A stretch of 64,000 bases of DNA from NCBI GenBank assembly GCA_020342235.1, contig CP073218.1:744001-808000 (forward strand), written 5' to 3'. This DNA comes from Saccharomycopsis phalli. Its lineage: Eukaryota > Ascomycota > Saccharomycetes > Ascoideales > Saccharomycopsidaceae. The notes under the pieces are model-generated. The model searched no databases. It was given only the letters and a program-made list of their open reading frames with translations, and was not told where the DNA came from. This document shows positions 40,101 to 49,587 of this stretch, in pieces. Position numbers and translations under genes: made by a program. Within the stretch, counting starts at the first letter, position 1. Each line of letters starts with the position of its first letter.

Positions 40101-40972
40101 CGATAATATCGGACCGAGGAATATTATTTGTGAACAACTTTTGGAAGACAGTTACAGAAAGAATGGGAATTGATCATCGACTATCCACCAGTGCACATCC
40201 CCAAACCGATGGCCAAACGGAAAGAATGAATCGCAACTTGATACAGGCACTTAGGGTGTGTAAGAAGGTACAGGGAAACCTGTGGTGCCGAATGTTACCA
40301 GTGGCACAGTTCGCGTACAACAGCCAGTATCAAGAATCTATTAAAACATCTCCTTTCTTTGCAGATTTAGGCTATCATCCAAGATACTGGGAGATAGTGG
40401 TAGGATACGATATACCTAGACTTTTCAATGACAAAAAGATTGTGGCTGGCAATGCGTTTGTGGAAGCACAGGATAAAAATATGGAATGGCTTAAACTGAA
40501 CATGGCTGAAGCTCAGATTAGACAGAGTTATCAGACGAACAAGCATCGAACCGATGTGACCTTCAAAGACGGAGAATTAGCTTTACTACAAAGAAAGGCT
40601 CTTTCAACGTCCTCAGAACGAGAAAAGAAATTTGAAGCCCCATTTACTGGGCCGTTCCGTGTGACTCCTACCGACAACCCAAACAGCTACGTTGTGCAGG
40701 TAGGTCCCAGAAAGAAATTAACAGTCAATGTGAAAAAAAATTTAAGGAAGTATTACTCAACGGAACTTGCGGAAACTGGTAGTTGGTATGAGGAAAACAT
40801 AGAACTGATTGTGTTAATTCTCGAAATCAGTGATCACCATGCGGTAGTACTCTATAGGGACAAACCTGTCCCAGTCACGATTCCCGCACGTTGGATCGCG
40901 AAAATTTCAGACAAACTTATGAATCATCTACTCCAAGACCTTGAAGAATTCGAACCCTTACGGGATTGGTAG
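37115..40972 (+). CDS. pol of copy 2 (PR-RT-RH-IN)
   Basis: Long uninterrupted pol frame of about 1285 codons, -1 relative to gag and reached through the heptamer at 37109-37115. Protease, RT (YIDDVLIF), RNase H, HHCC and DDE integrase, and the FTGPFRV region are all present. Its C-terminal segment (PARWIAKISDKLMNHLLQDL) might be a chromodomain-like targeting tail. Confidence 0.92.
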   Translation, partial: LLGSVSIRGQLPDPTRFSQCEEPGSKPLVIISLDIQGRTIKALVDPGAALSCLNIQICQSLHLPVKKAERPISVQDVALRHIEDIDSWTQAEFTFGDLPDKPNHNLKFYIMKNCPHDCILGLPFIWDHYDLFKNIMDQELLRNQPRTMNAIQRNQGEAPIQIITAAKAVRMMKTADNEFYTILIKPNPLWDVKPENVPNGTNSVKLLELCNTDPLTKTCHTWISPTVMGAVQAQEIENKHSRAALNQTETSNLNISSSTQKCLDNEYSSNDNLTAIVGDVIDGLLPTIKRNTNSSSNMAVNINLVLTASIGDPRVKVLLLEFSDVISNELPIGGTSFKKVMHHIHILPGRQPSYQNYYRLSPDNRAELKNQIEELIRSNRIFPTSSPYGAPVLFVKKKDGSKRLCVDYRRLNEITEKSRFPLPRIEDLLDLIHGAKIFSKLDLVSGYHQILITPEDKHKTAMVTPFGQYGWNVMPFGLCNAPATFQAVMNKLLLPLEKFCVVYIDDVLIFSPDEASHKQHIRTVLETFRQARLIVSSKKSQFYLKSMDFLGYQVSDKGIHVTDSQIEAVKRYLVKTPAQVRSFVGLASYYRRFIRGFAEIVRPLHLFANDKVQWSNDQETAVETLKEALTTAPTLIVFDPALTCRVTADASNFTAGAVLEQFDNDGTTKGVVAYMSKQLQNAQLRYPVREKELLAIVLALRQWKHYLSAPFEIFTDHHSLKYLNSSKSEDNPRLIRWLQYLANFNYTIHYKSGHLNGAADALSRCVLSAIVTSNEGTGGSLQYTEVTKHPGTQPIEKEEYLADPNFKLIYQVLFQLAPCPKEHKALLNFYLARKLNGNDVLVFRTSLLDHSKVCLPRGRWQTKMIHMYHNAAGSLHMGPHKMVRQIQSLGFYWPGMERSIRKHLLRCETCRTIKPSNQATNGLAQPLEVPIARWADLSMDFISGFPEDEGYDCILVVVDRLTKRAKFIPCKKTCTAEQFGELFFRHIVCEHGVPRAIISDRGILFVNNFWKTVTERMGIDHRLSTSAHPQTDGQTERMNRNLIQALRVCKKVQGNLWCRMLPVAQFAYNSQYQESIKTSPFFADLGYHPRYWEIVVGYDIPRLFNDKKIVAGNAFVEAQDKNMEWLKLNMAEAQIRQSYQTNKHRTDVTFKDGELALLQRKALSTSSEREKKFEAPFTGPFRVTPTDNPNSYVVQVGPRKKLTVNVKKNLRKYYSTELAETGSWYEENIELIVLILEISDHHAVVLYRDKPVPVTIPARWIAKISDKLMNHLLQDLEEFEPLRDW

Positions 40973-41006
40973 GTCAAGGGACGACCTACGCTTCAGGGGG
41001 GGAAAC

Positions 41007-41448
41007 TGTAACGGGCAATCCTCGGTACCTCTTCTCTGGAGTATAGAAGTTACACGTGAATGGCACGTGAATGCATACAACATGCAATGAACAACAGGAA
41101 GAGGACCGGGCTTGTGGGTGAACAAGGTATAACCCTTGTGAAGATACGTCTTTAGGTCACGTACATCAAGATACCGGTATACTCTTTCCTATTAAGGATA
41201 AAGAAGGTCTAGGCCGTCCTAAAAGGGATTCTGACGCCTTTACCAGACGCAAGTCAATGGCACACCGCCACCATATAGAATAATATAAATAGCTGGGAAA
41301 CCTGCTATGAAGCTAACTCACTCTGGGAGAAATTCCATCTTAGCTTATTATAACAAACATTATTGTAAGCTCCTTCTATCCCCTCGGAATAGTATTTTTA
41401 TTGAGGTAATACTAAATATCCTGACCATTTAGGATATTGACTATTACA
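41007..41448 (+). repeat. 3' LTR of copy 2
   Basis: 442 bp, preceded by a G-rich polypurine tract, followed by AACTT. Confidence 0.93.
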
Positions 41449-41453
41449 AACTT

Positions 41454-43038
41454 GGTTGAAAATAGCAATACTTAATGCAGGAATTGAAAAGCGCCAAATT
41501 GAACGGCTTGAAATTTTTTACCAAACTTGCGACATGTAACCAGGGCAGAATACGCAAAAAAAAAAGAAAAAAAAAAAAAAAAAAAAAAAGAAACGCGAGG
41601 AAAAGACAGGACTAAAGATATTGACATGATATTAAAAGACATTAAATACATGTGATTAAAACTTGACAAATACAGGGAATCAAACGCCACAAATGATAAT
41701 AATACGGCACCGAGTAGTGGCTAGATATCAAAGTGTACGATGCACCATCCGGGATTGTAGAATACGCCCGAAATTAGCATTTTGAGTCTAAAAAGCCAAT
41801 ATACTTTAAAGTGACGCGAGATCTCGATTTTACGAGGGATCTCAAACAGGGTAATTACCTCAAATCCGAACAGTCTAAGTGAGAATCGAGGTTGTGAGAA
41901 ATGGCAATTGGTGAGTACGCTGACGTACGTCAAGCACGCTATTACTCACTGAGGATTGAGCTAGTGCAAATAACATCAAGTGGTGGAAAATATGGCACGA
42001 GGGACGGAATATGTGGCATGGGTGATGGAATGTATAGTATGGTTATTTTGTAGTTCAAGGTTGCAGCACTGTAGATTTGAGAGCTTGTAATGAAAAAAGA
42101 TGATTTCCTACGGCCGAGTGCAGTTTTGGAATAGTGGATGGACTAATTAGGACTCAAGATCCAGGATTCTTGCCCTAAATAATGCAGTGGGCCATATTAG
42201 TGCTTCGCATAGACCGTTTGAGTGCGTATTACAGCCCAAGCGAATTATACATGTTCCAGCAAGCTGTAGAGAGTATTCTGTCGGGCTATGGGGAGGAATA
42301 GGAGTGTTTTAGACAGACGGTTTTCCGTCAGGAGAAACAAAGGGGTTCCCGCATATGAGTCAACTGCGTCATGTTCTTTTTAAGCCACTAGGGCGATCAT
42401 TTTGATACGCCATGCTGTGAGATGACTGAGCAAGTCAATGTGAAGGTGATTTGAATCTGATTAGCGGGATATTGGAGTGGTAAAGTGAAATATTAATTAA
42501 AAGCGACTGAGATTCAATGCACAAAGCTAGCCGAATTAAATGCCATGCCCCAAGTTCCTTGGAAATTTGGCTGGCGATATCCAAATCTACAAACCGCATT
42601 ATGATCAATTTGCGGCACCACATTGTGACCAAAATACGGTACCACATCATGACCAATTACGGTACCACTGTCAAGAGCCAAGTGGTAAATCTGGCCATTC
42701 CAAGGGTTAGGCCACAGGACAACCGAATTGGGTAATATACGCATACCACTGCATTGTGGCACACATGGAGTTGTAAATGGAGGAGTGGGAAATCATCACG
42801 GGCTGCATTTTGGCCAATGGAAAAAAAAAGAGGCAAGTGGGTTTAGGAAGGATAAACTGGTTAGTAGCAGAGCCATCGAACATGACGCAGCAGTGGCACA
42901 GTTTTTGGATTTCTGCACTAAAACTTGAGGCGATGTTAGACCAAGACAGGCATGCATGTGAATGCACATCAGGTCTCAGAAATATCAGAGACTTTAAAAG
43001 ACGACTAGTGCCCAATATTTTAGCGTCAGGAAAATATA
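41454..43038. other. Intergenic, retroelement stack to SRP1/TIP1 gene
   Basis: The former upstream DNA of tRNA-Phe. It has a poly-A tract (41559-41590). The region upstream of the wall-protein gene should hold its promoter. Short frames on both strands show no family. Confidence 0.5.
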
Positions 43039-43515
43039 ATGAAATTCGCTGCTCTTCTCCTAGCCGTCATCTCGTCTGTTGCTGCCATCGAGCTTGCCGT
43101 CTTGTCGGCGCTCTTGTCTGACTTGTCGCAAAACTCCGCCCAATACCAGTCCTACATTGCCGCCAACCCAGCGGTTTTCCCAGCGTCTTTGCTTGCGTTT
43201 GCAAACTCTGCTAGTCAGGGAAACTTGGAGGCGCTCACTGACAAGTTCCCAACCGCCGCATACTCTTCTTTCATCACGGGATTCCCAGGCTTTTCTCGGG
43301 TATCCTCTGAGACTGCTGCTGCTGCGGAAAAGGCTGCAAGTGTGGTTTCCGGAAGCGCCAACGGTACTCTGACGAACACGTCTTCGAGCTCGTCTGCTGC
43401 CTCAAGCACCACTTCCACCAAGAGCAGCTCGGGCTCTGCTCCTGTCTTTGAGGGACACTACGTGTTTTTGCCACTTGCTGCGCTTTCTACTATTTTCGTG
43501 GTTGCCCTTTTGTAA
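43039..43515 (+). CDS. SRP1/TIP1-type GPI cell-wall protein
   Basis: 158-residue wall mannoprotein of the SRP1/TIP1 (seripauperin/TIR/DAN) family. Signal peptide MKFAALLLAVISSVAA, the family domain (ELAVLSALLSDLSQNSAQYQSYIAANPAVFPASLL, ending PTAAYSSFITGFPGFSRV), a Ser/Thr-rich stalk (about 105-135, heavily O-glycosylated in the family, two N-glycosylation sequons) and a C-terminal hydrophobic GPI signal (PLAALSTIFVVALL). Members are induced by cold or anaerobiosis in S. cerevisiae. The exact member cannot be named. Confidence 0.88.
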   Translation: MKFAALLLAVISSVAAIELAVLSALLSDLSQNSAQYQSYIAANPAVFPASLLAFANSASQGNLEALTDKFPTAAYSSFITGFPGFSRVSSETAAAAEKAASVVSGSANGTLTNTSSSSSAASSTTSTKSSSGSAPVFEGHYVFLPLAALSTIFVVALL

Positions 43516-43737
43516 CCAAATATACAATTTTCACGCACTGCTGTAGGGTAACCGATGCCAATGCGCGGTTTGTAGTTTACAGTGGCATCTTGGTTTTATC
43601 CGTGGCCCATTGTTGTTTCCATTATTAATAAAGCACGTGATGCAGTGGTACTCACCTGAAACACAATATTACAGGCACATGATCACCTTGTCCGCCTTGG
43701 AATTTCCAGGTCTAGACTTGAACTTTTAATTTGGTCT

Positions 43738-43815
43738 AATTGCTCCTCTAATTGCTCCTCTAATTGCTCCTCTAATTGCTCCTCTAATTGCTCCTCTAAT
43801 TTTACTCCTCTAATT
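43738..43815 (+). repeat. 12-bp tandem array TTGCTCCTCTAA
   Basis: About six near-identical copies of TTGCTCCTCTAA, the last ones variant. Confidence 0.9.
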
Positions 43816-44077
43816 TTGTTCTTATTGATTTAATCTTGCTCTTGTCCAATCTCACCACTTGTAACGTACCAACCTTGGCTGGTCATCGAAAAAACTTGTC
43901 ATGTAAATACGGCCTCTGTAATAAAGATTTACCCTAAACTCTTATAACCCAATTCGTCCTTTGATTCCTCTTTGAAAATCAGGACTTTTCTTTTCATTGA
44001 CATTTCCCATTTGGCTCTAGCTCAGTAAAGTGCCCAATTGGTACAACTCCGCATTCCGCCGAGCAATTGCCCTATTT

Positions 44078-44160
44078 GATCAAGTATAGCCAGACTTGGA
44101 ATAGCCAGCGAATATATTTAGCTGCTTAACTCGTATATTAGTTACTCACCCACAATATTA
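44078..44160 (+). repeat. Dispersed intergenic element, copy D
   Basis: ATCAAGTATAGCCAGACTTG, AATAGCCAGCGAATATATTT and AACTCGTATATTAGTTACTC align with copies A to C. The 5' part is too diverged to see. No tandem array follows. Confidence 0.6.
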
Positions 44161-44526
44161 AACCATACCATAGGTTCCGAGCACAGAGCTTTTAGCTACT
44201 ACCATAGTACAATGTTCTAGTAGATACCGTAATATACATTTTGTATATAAAATTCTAAACTATTTAGGAGGCTGCAAATCCGTTTTATAAAACATCTGGG
44301 TAGGGCAATACATTTCCATCCAAGTACACCACATTAATCGTGGTTACGAAACCAACAACTCTGATGGGATATGTATTTCACCAATGTACGTCAGCTTGGT
44401 TTTCAGTCTTTGTCTTTGTTCTTTTCAGTTTATTTCCATCTCTTTTCTGCTCACCTCTCTTCTCTTCTCTTTTCACAATTCTCTTTTCACACTTCTTTTC
44501 TCTCTTCTCCCCTCCTTCTCTCCCAC

Positions 44527-46569
44527 TCACTCCAACTTCTTTCTCCCTTTGAGTTTGTTCTTCTTCTCCAACAATTGGTCCATCAACTTTGTATCCTTCT
44601 CCAACACCTCAGTCAAATACTGAATGCCAACCTGCTCCTGCTGCAACACCTTCACCATCTTCTCAAACTGAAACTCATTCTCCACCTCCTCCTCAACCTC
44701 CCCATTGTTAATATACAAACCTCCGCCCATTTGCCCGTCCAACAACTCGCTTCTCTCCTTCAAAACAGTCAATCGCGACCACAACTCCCCGCTCCGTCCC
44801 AACTGGTCCGGATCGTTCACAGAACGCAACAACCGGTCAAAATTCCCCGCCAACATCTCCTCCTGCACACTCAACTGGAATCCCCGTGACTTCAACACCG
44901 ACAACTTGCATCCCAAGAGCAACAACTTCTTGCTCAACGCATCGTACTTCTGCCTGCACCGGTCGATCCGCGTCTTCGAATCGAGCTCGTGCTTCTCGCT
45001 CAACGTCTTGCACTTGGTCTCAATCTCCTTCAAAATCAACCGCGACTGTGCAACATGATTCGTCTGAGCCACACTCCGGGTCTGCAAATCTGCAAATCCA
45101 GTCGCCTTCACCGGTACAAACGTGCTGTCTGGCCGGTCGCTCACCGCTTTGTTCCATTCTTCCTGGGTGACATTGTCTGGCTTGGTATAGTGCAAGATTT
45201 CGTTCTCGGCCACCTTGTTGTAGAAATACGTGCTCATCAACGTTGTGGCTGGGTCCCACGAGTTTGCCATTTTCGAAAGCTGCTCGATGATCGTGTTGGA
45301 GTGGTTGCTCAAGTTCTTCTGCTGCAACTGGAGCTGGTGTTGCAATTGTAAGGCATTGATTGTCGGATGCGACGACAGAAGGTTTTTGTTCTGGGTGTTC
45401 TGGGTCCATGCAAACGAAGGCTGGTTGTTGGTGGATCCTGAGGTGGTGTTGTTGCCAAATAATCCACCACTTGTGTTGTTGTTGGTGTTGCTTCCAAATA
45501 ATCCACCACTTGTGTTGTTGTTGTTGTTATTGTTGTTGTTGTTGTTTCCAAATAATCCTCCACTGGTGTTGTTGTTGTTGTTGTTTCCAAATAATCCCCC
45601 GCTGCTGTTTGTGGTATTGTTGTTGTTTCCAAACAATCCTCCACTGGAATTATTGTTGCTGGTGTTGTTGTTGTTGCCAAACAATCCTCCACTAGAATTG
45701 GTATTGTTGGTATTATTGTTACCGAATAATCCTCCACTGGAATTGTTGTTGGTCATATTGTTGTTATTTCCGAATAATCCTCCACTAGAATTGGTATTGG
45801 TAGTATTGTTGTTATTTCCAAACAACCCTCCAGAAGTGCCAGTTTTATTTAAACCTCCGCTGGTGGAATTATTCCCAAACAATCCTCCACTGGAATTGTT
45901 GTTGTTGTTGTTACCAAATAATCCTCCACTGGAATTGTTGTTGTTACTGTTATTGTTGTTGTTGTTATTGTTATTGTTGCCAAATAATCCTCCACTGGTG
46001 TTGTTGTTGTTATTATTGTTATTGTTTCCAAACAATCCTCCACTAGAATTGTTGTTGCTGTTATTATTACCAAACAATCCCCCACTGGAATTGTTATTGC
46101 TGGTATTATTTCCAAACAATCCTCCACTAGAATTGTTGCTGGTATTATTATTATTATTATTCCCAAACAATCCTCCGCCAGAATTACTATTATTACTATT
46201 ATTATTATTATTATTTCCAAACAACCCTCCGCTGGAACTGTTGTTATTCCCGCCAAATGAAAACCCTGGCTTACTCGAGCTGTTGGTATTGGAATTAGAG
46301 TTGTTCTGTCCAAAAGAAAAACCACCACCGCCCGAATTACCTCCCGAATTACCCCCCGAATTACCATTCAGAGCACCAAAACTAAATCCAGGCTTGGAAT
46401 TGTTCTGACCAAACCCACTGGAAGTGTTTGAGCTTCCATTGGCCAGCTGCCCAAAAGAAAAGCCTCCAGAGGAATTATTGCTGGATCCAAAACTCGAGGA
46501 ATTGTTCCCCGCCGCGGAACTCGAATTTCCAAACGAGAATCCAGAGCTATTACTCTTGGCACCAAACAT
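44527..46569 (-). CDS. NUP57: FG-nucleoporin Nup57 (Nup54 homologue)
   Basis: 680-residue central-channel nucleoporin. It forms the Nsp1-Nup49-Nup57 trimer that lines the pore and binds transport receptors. The N-terminal two thirds contain FG repeats (FSFG and many GLFG with GGLFGNNN pattern) separated by Asn/Ser-rich spacers with long Asn runs. The C-terminal third (about 430-680) is coiled-coil with the family pattern (YFYNKVAENEILHYTKPD, EEWNKAVSDRPD, VPVKATGFADLQTR). S. cerevisiae Nup57 is 541 residues; the extra length is Asn expansion. The first ATG at 46569 gives MFGAKSNSSGFSFG. A shadow Leu/Pro frame on the plus strand is not a gene. Confidence 0.95.
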   Translation of the reverse strand: MFGAKSNSSGFSFGNSSSAAGNNSSSFGSSNNSSGGFSFGQLANGSSNTSSGFGQNNSKPGFSFGALNGNSGGNSGGNSGGGGFSFGQNNSNSNTNSSSKPGFSFGGNNNSSSGGLFGNNNNNNSNNSNSGGGLFGNNNNNNTSNNSSGGLFGNNTSNNNSSGGLFGNNNSNNNSSGGLFGNNNNNNNNNTSGGLFGNNNNNNNNNNSNNNNSSGGLFGNNNNNNSSGGLFGNNSTSGGLNKTGTSGGLFGNNNNTTNTNSSGGLFGNNNNMTNNNSSGGLFGNNNTNNTNSSGGLFGNNNNTSNNNSSGGLFGNNNNTTNSSGGLFGNNNNNNTSGGLFGNNNNNNNNNNNTSGGLFGSNTNNNTSGGLFGNNTTSGSTNNQPSFAWTQNTQNKNLLSSHPTINALQLQHQLQLQQKNLSNHSNTIIEQLSKMANSWDPATTLMSTYFYNKVAENEILHYTKPDNVTQEEWNKAVSDRPDSTFVPVKATGFADLQTRSVAQTNHVAQSRLILKEIETKCKTLSEKHELDSKTRIDRCRQKYDALSKKLLLLGCKLSVLKSRGFQLSVQEEMLAGNFDRLLRSVNDPDQLGRSGELWSRLTVLKERSELLDGQMGGGLYINNGEVEEEVENEFQFEKMVKVLQQEQVGIQYLTEVLEKDTKLMDQLLEKKNKLKGRKKLE

Positions 46570-46701
46570 TGTGGTTATAGATGGAGCCGGCAGAAAATTC
46601 AGCCAGTGCAACAGCATCACCCGGCCAAACATCAGCCAGGGCACGCAACCGGGTTAGCCAATGGGGATTTAAAAAATGCAACTCGTTGTAGTGTGTGCAA
46701 A
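46570..46701. promoter_or_regulatory. Divergent promoter NUP57 / NDUFA8, 132 bp
   Basis: Compact shared promoter with CCAAT at 46658-46662, 40 bp before NDUFA8. The CCAAT box suits Hap control of a respiratory gene. Confidence 0.55.
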
Positions 46702-47226
46702 ATGACCAGCATCCGAGAGCCATCGACGAATTTTATCATTGAGACAGATCCTACTCCATTGCCGCTGCATATTCCACCGGTCGAGGAGATTGGAGTCACA
46801 TCAGCTCCGTTGTTGTCGGCGGCGTATTTCATTGGCGCCAAATGCCAAAACTACAATGATGATTTTATGCAGTGCAAAGCCGAAAACCCAGCCAATGGTG
46901 TGGAGGGATGCTTGAAAGAGGGCCGGCGGGTCACTCGGTGCGCCTCTGCGTTGTTGAAGGATATCAATAGCCATTGTTCGGAGTCGTTCCGCTTGCATTG
47001 GCGATGCCTTGAGCAAAACAACCAGGAGTTGAAGAACTGCCGCAAGGCCGAGACGTTGTTCAACAAATGTGTGTTTGACAACTTGAAGTTGGCCAAGGTG
47101 ATTCCAGGGGTTCCAAAGGGCGAGGTTCCAGTCCACTTGAAGGCCAAGCCTTTGTATCTTCCAAACGTGGAGGACTACGACAGTAGGGTAGCGTACAACA
47201 AGGCCAAGGCCGAGGGGGCTATTTGA
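46702..47226 (+). CDS. Complex I subunit NDUFA8 (PGIV/NUPM)
   Basis: 174-residue CHCH-domain accessory subunit of NADH dehydrogenase complex I on the intermembrane-space side of the inner membrane. Two twin-CX9C motif pairs are visible: C...C in CQNYNDDFMQCKAENPANGVEGCLKEGRRVTRC, and CSESFRLHWRCLEQNNQELKNCRKAETLFNKC. In this family the import route is Mia40-dependent. The frame extends upstream without ATG to 46606; 46702 gives the family length. Confidence 0.92.
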   Translation: MTSIREPSTNFIIETDPTPLPLHIPPVEEIGVTSAPLLSAAYFIGAKCQNYNDDFMQCKAENPANGVEGCLKEGRRVTRCASALLKDINSHCSESFRLHWRCLEQNNQELKNCRKAETLFNKCVFDNLKLAKVIPGVPKGEVPVHLKAKPLYLPNVEDYDSRVAYNKAKAEGAI

Positions 47227-48133
47227 TGGAAAGTAGGGGGAGAAGGTAGTGTGTGGATGTTTGGGATTATAACATTGTGATGTGAAGTAGTGCGGGAGGA
47301 CTCATTGACATTCTAATTTGCTAGAGATTTACTGAATTAGGGTTTGTAATGTGAAATTTGCATGTTATGTGTATTTACAAGACTGTAGAAGAGTGGCTAT
47401 CTGCTCATAAGCCGAGGCATGTGCTTCATTTAAGTTTGCAGATTACAAGTCTTTTTTGGGTGGCATTAAAGTCAATTAAATATTTACATTGGTATCGAGA
47501 AATATTTACATTGGTATCGAGAAATATTTGCATTGGTATCGATTAAATATTTGCATTGATATCACGTTGGTATTATCACAATATACTGATAAGCCTGATC
47601 CTGTTTCATTCATCCAATGCAAGTCCGTTTACTTACCACTGGATGACTACTTGAGTCGTATACCAAAACACACAATGACTTTTGCGTAGTTTGACACTCA
47701 TTCAGACTTCTTGTACGTATAAATCCCGTCTCTGAGTAACCAAAGTCATTGGTTGATTTTCCAAGTCGAGCTTCTATAGAACAGTCAAACTAATATACCT
47801 TGGCCATTTACCAATATCCTTGTTTTATATTGCATACCTTGTGGTATTTACACCTATTCAAGGTATTAATCTAAATGTGATGTTTACCTATATTTGCTAG
47901 TTTTCCGGTTCTTGAATGTAGTTTACTATATTCTCACGTCACGTGAGATGTCTTTCTCCACAGCCAGTGGTAGTACTGATGGATTTCCTTTCCAATTTCT
48001 CCAATTCTCTCCAATTCTCTCCAATTCTCTCCAATTTCTCATCATTATTCATCATCTTATCCCTCTTCCTATCCCTTTCATATCCCTTTCCTATCTCTCA
48101 CCTATCTCACCTATCTCACCTATCTTCTATCTT
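47227..48133. other. Convergent intergenic region, NDUFA8 / COG2
   Basis: Contains a short GCATTGGTATCGA repeat (47470-47560), a possible very diverged member of the dispersed element (47720-47835), and pyrimidine-rich arrays before the COG2 stop. Confidence 0.5.
47470..47560 (+). repeat. AAATATTTACATTGGTATCG tandem repeat
   Basis: Four imperfect copies of ~24 bp, AAATATTTRCATTGGTATCG. Confidence 0.8.
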
Positions 48134-48134
48134 C
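47992..48134 (+). repeat. Pyrimidine-rich short repeats at the COG2 3' end
   Basis: TCCAATTCTC x4 followed by TATCCCTTTC and CTATCTCAC copies. Ends at the COG2 stop. Confidence 0.75.
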
Positions 48135-49162
48135 TATCTATTCCCCAAACTCTCGAGAAACCGCCTCTCCTCCCCTAATATCAGATATATCCCCATCAAA
48201 TCATCCAACTCATCCCGCTTCTCTTTGCTCTTCTCCAAATACTCGTCCAAAATCGACTTAAACTCCAACTTCAACTTATTTATCCGCCGGTGCTGCGTCG
48301 TCATCAACTTGTTATACCGTATCTCCAACGGATGGTGATACACATCGAGCAGCGACGTCGTATTGACCTCTTGTGACGTGAGCAAATTGTCAATGGTTAG
48401 ATTGTTCAACTGCTTGATATTATCGTTAATGTCGTTGGCCGAAAACGTGTCCTTGGGTATTTCAAGAATGTTGCCCTCGGTTTGTGGTAGTGTGGCAAGC
48501 TTTTGGTCGGTACCATTCTCCAGACCTCTGTCCAAAGAAGCAACAGAAGCTTCCAACTGATGAATGCCCAAATACATGCTGGTCAATTCCTTGATATCGG
48601 TAATGTCCAAGTCCTCATTGGATATGCTTTCCTGGGTAATGATCAAGTCAAAATCGTCGGTCTCGTGGTGCTTTTTCAGGTAGTGATCGTTGATTTTGGT
48701 CTCGAAGCTCTCAATCAACTTGTTCAAGAGAATTAGTTTCTCCAACAACTTGGAGAGCAAAAACACCTTTTTCTTGAAGTAGATGTTTCTGTTGATGGTG
48801 TCGAAGTTGTTTTGGATGGTTTTCTGCTGGTTGTTCAATGTTGTTTGGTAGTTCTTGACAATGTATCTGATATTAGAGAGTAGTGTAATGAAGTTGTTGT
48901 CATTAATGTTCTGGCCAAGTTTGATGAAATCGTTGTAATCGTCGTTGATTAGCTTGAACAAGTCGTTATCAAGGGACAGATTCAAGTCGCTCAATTCTTT
49001 GATCAAGTCGCTCAAGGAAATGAAGCGGAAATTCTGGTATAGGAACTCGTCTGGATCGAACGGGTCCTCCAATTGGTCGTCAATCAACTGGTCAATGTCA
49101 TACGAAAAGCTTTCCTTGGTTATCTTTTTGATGAATGGGAAATCCTCAAGCTCGTGGGACAT
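48134..49162 (-). CDS. COG2: COG complex subunit 2
   Basis: 342-residue lobe-A subunit of the conserved oligomeric Golgi tethering complex, needed for retrograde intra-Golgi traffic. The N-terminal pattern DPDEFLYQNFRFISLSDLIKELSDLNLSLDNDLFKLINDDYNDFIKLGQN matches the Cog2 N-terminal family. Coiled-coil segments follow. S. cerevisiae Cog2 is 262 residues. Two CACGTG boxes lie about 75 and 95 bp upstream (49236 and 49257). A pyrimidine-rich tandem array touches the stop. Confidence 0.85.
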   Translation of the reverse strand: MSHELEDFPFIKKITKESFSYDIDQLIDDQLEDPFDPDEFLYQNFRFISLSDLIKELSDLNLSLDNDLFKLINDDYNDFIKLGQNINDNNFITLLSNIRYIVKNYQTTLNNQQKTIQNNFDTINRNIYFKKKVFLLSKLLEKLILLNKLIESFETKINDHYLKKHHETDDFDLIITQESISNEDLDITDIKELTSMYLGIHQLEASVASLDRGLENGTDQKLATLPQTEGNILEIPKDTFSANDINDNIKQLNNLTIDNLLTSQEVNTTSLLDVYHHPLEIRYNKLMTTQHRRINKLKLEFKSILDEYLEKSKEKRDELDDLMGIYLILGEERRFLESLGNR

Positions 49163-49235
49163 TTGGTGGAGGTGTTGAGTGGTAAAGTGTAAGTTTTGCG
49201 CGGTGATGTGTGTGCATTGAGATGCGTGATATAGG

Positions 49236-49262
49236 CACGTGATGAAATATACGAGTCACGTG
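49236..49262. promoter_or_regulatory. Two CACGTG boxes, COG2 promoter
   Basis: CACGTGA at 49236 and 49257, 74-95 bp before the COG2 ATG. Cbf1-type E-box. Confidence 0.45.
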
Positions 49263-49587
49263 AATATGTCACAAGCCACAAATAGACTGTGGCAGGTTTG
49301 ATATAATATTGTGTGGCTGTGCCGACAATCCTGGTAGAATGTAGCTTTGAATTGGCATTTAAGTTAGTGTTCTGATTGAATTATTATAAAATGACATTTC
49401 TTGTACATGGATTCATGCCATTGGTTTAATTAGACAATGGACCATAGTATTGGATTGACCATAGTATTTGACTGGTTTAATTACACAATGGACCATGGCA
49501 TGATACGGTTTCAATACATGGTGGCTTTGTATTTATGCTATATGGTTTATACATTGTCGCGATATTTTGTCATGATCTGTTTATACT

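Larger units (their letters stand above)
35872..41448 (+). mobile_element. Ty3/gypsy LTR retrotransposon, copy 2 (oldest in stack)
   Basis: 5.58 kb element, same family as copy 1, with LTRs of 441 and 442 bp that differ at only a few positions. Target duplication AACTT. It looks broken about once, in gag, while pol is open along its whole length. It lies farthest from tRNA-Phe, in agreement with its LTR divergence being the larger. Confidence 0.95.
43516..44526. other. Convergent intergenic region, wall protein / NUP57
   Basis: Holds a 12-bp array (43738-43815) and dispersed element copy D. CACGTG at 43634. No gene. Confidence 0.5.

Noticed and set aside
45230-46408. 392-codon plus-strand frame rich in Leu, Asn and Pro
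   Set aside because: Antisense shadow of the Nup57 GLFG-Asn repeats.
47720-47835. Possible seventh copy of the dispersed element
   Set aside because: Shares GTCAAACTAATATACCTTGG and CCATTTACCAATATCCTTG-like words with the others but too diverged to count.
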